Below are positions 63,113 to 64,000 of a stretch of DNA of 64,000 nt, in pieces (position 1 is the stretch's first letter; every line of letters starts with the position of its first letter). The position numbers were made by a program, and so were the translations under genes. Origin of the DNA: Spirodela intermedia. Taxonomy: Eukaryota; Streptophyta; Magnoliopsida; Alismatales; Araceae. Location: contig LR746273.1 of the NCBI GenBank assembly GCA_902729315.2, positions 3,511,001 to 3,575,000 on the forward strand, read 5' to 3'. Under the pieces are notes generated by a model, which saw only the letters and a list, made by a program, of their open reading frames with translations, searched no databases and had not been told where the DNA came from.

Positions 63113-64000
63113 AGTGTGCTGACGCTAACTTGGATGTTGAAGAGCTAGCTCCATCATGTGTGTGAGAAAGAGAGACATTTAGTTCCCACCTAACTCTTGG
63201 GTGCTTACGTCTGCGAAATGTATCTCCATGCCAACTATTTATAAAATGAAAATAAGACTATTTATTTTTAATTCAATAACTATGTGGTGGCTACATAAAA
63301 TATTTTATTGAGTACATCATAAAAGTATGCTTTTTCTAATACTTAATACTATTCTCACCCAATTTTGAGGCTTCTCTAAATTAATAATATTTATATTTCT
63401 TACATTCTGTAAATAAATTGCATTTATTTGAAGTTGACTTAATATATCTTAAGTTTCGGGTACATAATTTTATAAAAACATTGAATGCATCATAAAAAGT
63501 GTATTCATTATACTTCAAATTTGACACTAATTATTTAATACCATGCATATTCACAACACAATGGCATTGTTGATGCCCAGCTATGTGGGCCCACTCAATG
63601 CATTTGTTCATCGTGCCCATTAAACTAAAGTGCCTTGATAGATGTTGGCATAGGTACCAAGCTAAGTAAAAAAACCATTGACAATAAAAAAAATGAAAAT
63701 TATGGGAAAATAGTCAATTCTAGGGGGCATTGAAAAGGCCTCTTTACACCAAATCAGGCATTGAAGGGAGTATTTCTATGGATGGAAACTAAAATAAGCA
63801 TCACATGTTCAAGATCCCCATGAAAATACTCTAATGACATCAATTAGTCAACCTCATACTTGATTTGCTAGACATGTTGGTCTTCATATCTTTATTTAGT
63901 TGTGATGACCAGCAAGTTATTTCATTAGAAAATGAGACCCATTGGTTGCTGATGTCTTGACTCGAGAAAGTACTCACATGTTTCCCAGATTTATGGGCTA
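63113..64000. other. AT-rich intergenic DNA to the window end
   Basis: No gene or RNA seen. The last 250 bases hold short transposon-like open pieces, but I could not assign a family. Confidence 0.5.

Noticed and set aside
62718-63165. Leu/Ser/Pro-rich proteins of about 94 and 131 codons
   Set aside because: Direct translation of the CT-rich simple repeat.

Overview
The window is nuclear DNA from a flowering plant. Genes have many GT-AG introns. Protein families are plant-specific (AHL, trihelix, TOPLESS-related, AIPP2/PAIPP2), gene islands sit in AT-rich DNA, and CT/GA microsatellites and decayed Ty1/copia and Ty3/gypsy retrotransposons are present. GC-rich first exons and leaders in some genes would suit a non-grass monocot, but that is only an inference. 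Exon borders were set by hand from frame, splice signals and remembered family conservation. All phases close.

Layout, left to right. (1) 63-4231 (+): the 3' part of a mitochondrial elongation factor Tu gene; its first exons lie before the window. (2) 4232-10605: AT-rich intergenic DNA with a decayed minisatellite, an isolated GC-rich patch and copia fragments. (3) 11154-12137 (+): an intronless trihelix (SIP1/ASIL-like) transcription factor, followed by a foldback element near 12.7 kb. (4) 17443-25488 (-): a nuclear poly(A)-binding protein gene of five coding exons, with two introns over 3 kb that carry tandem repeats. (5) 25.7-37 kb: a gene-poor block with a truncated papain-type cysteine protease pseudogene (28.2 kb), a large inverted repeat (arms about 0.84 kb) around a possible solo LTR, and a stop-riddled Ty3/gypsy pol remnant with a chromodomain-like end (33.6-36.1 kb). 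(6) 38404-49549 (+): an AIPP2/PAIPP2-like PHD-finger gene of 11 coding exons, predicted 1701 residues. (7) 51010-52495 (+): an AT-hook (AHL) gene of 5 exons, 339 residues. (8) 54972-62000 (-): a TOPLESS-related corepressor gene of 25 coding exons, about 1122 residues, convergent with the AHL gene. The window ends in a CT-rich simple repeat and AT-rich DNA.

Taken together: apart from EF-Tu, every intact gene acts in nuclear gene expression (DNA binding, H3K27me3 reading, co-repression, poly(A) tail control). I see no operon-like or single-pathway link, so this is best read as ordinary plant synteny. The most unusual signals are several probable non-GT splice donors (EF-Tu, AIPP2-like, AHL, possibly TOPLESS-related), the foldback at 12.6-12.8 kb, the 29.9-33.5 kb inverted repeat, and the CT microsatellite that serves as a polypyrimidine tract. 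I found no clearly new multi-gene system.
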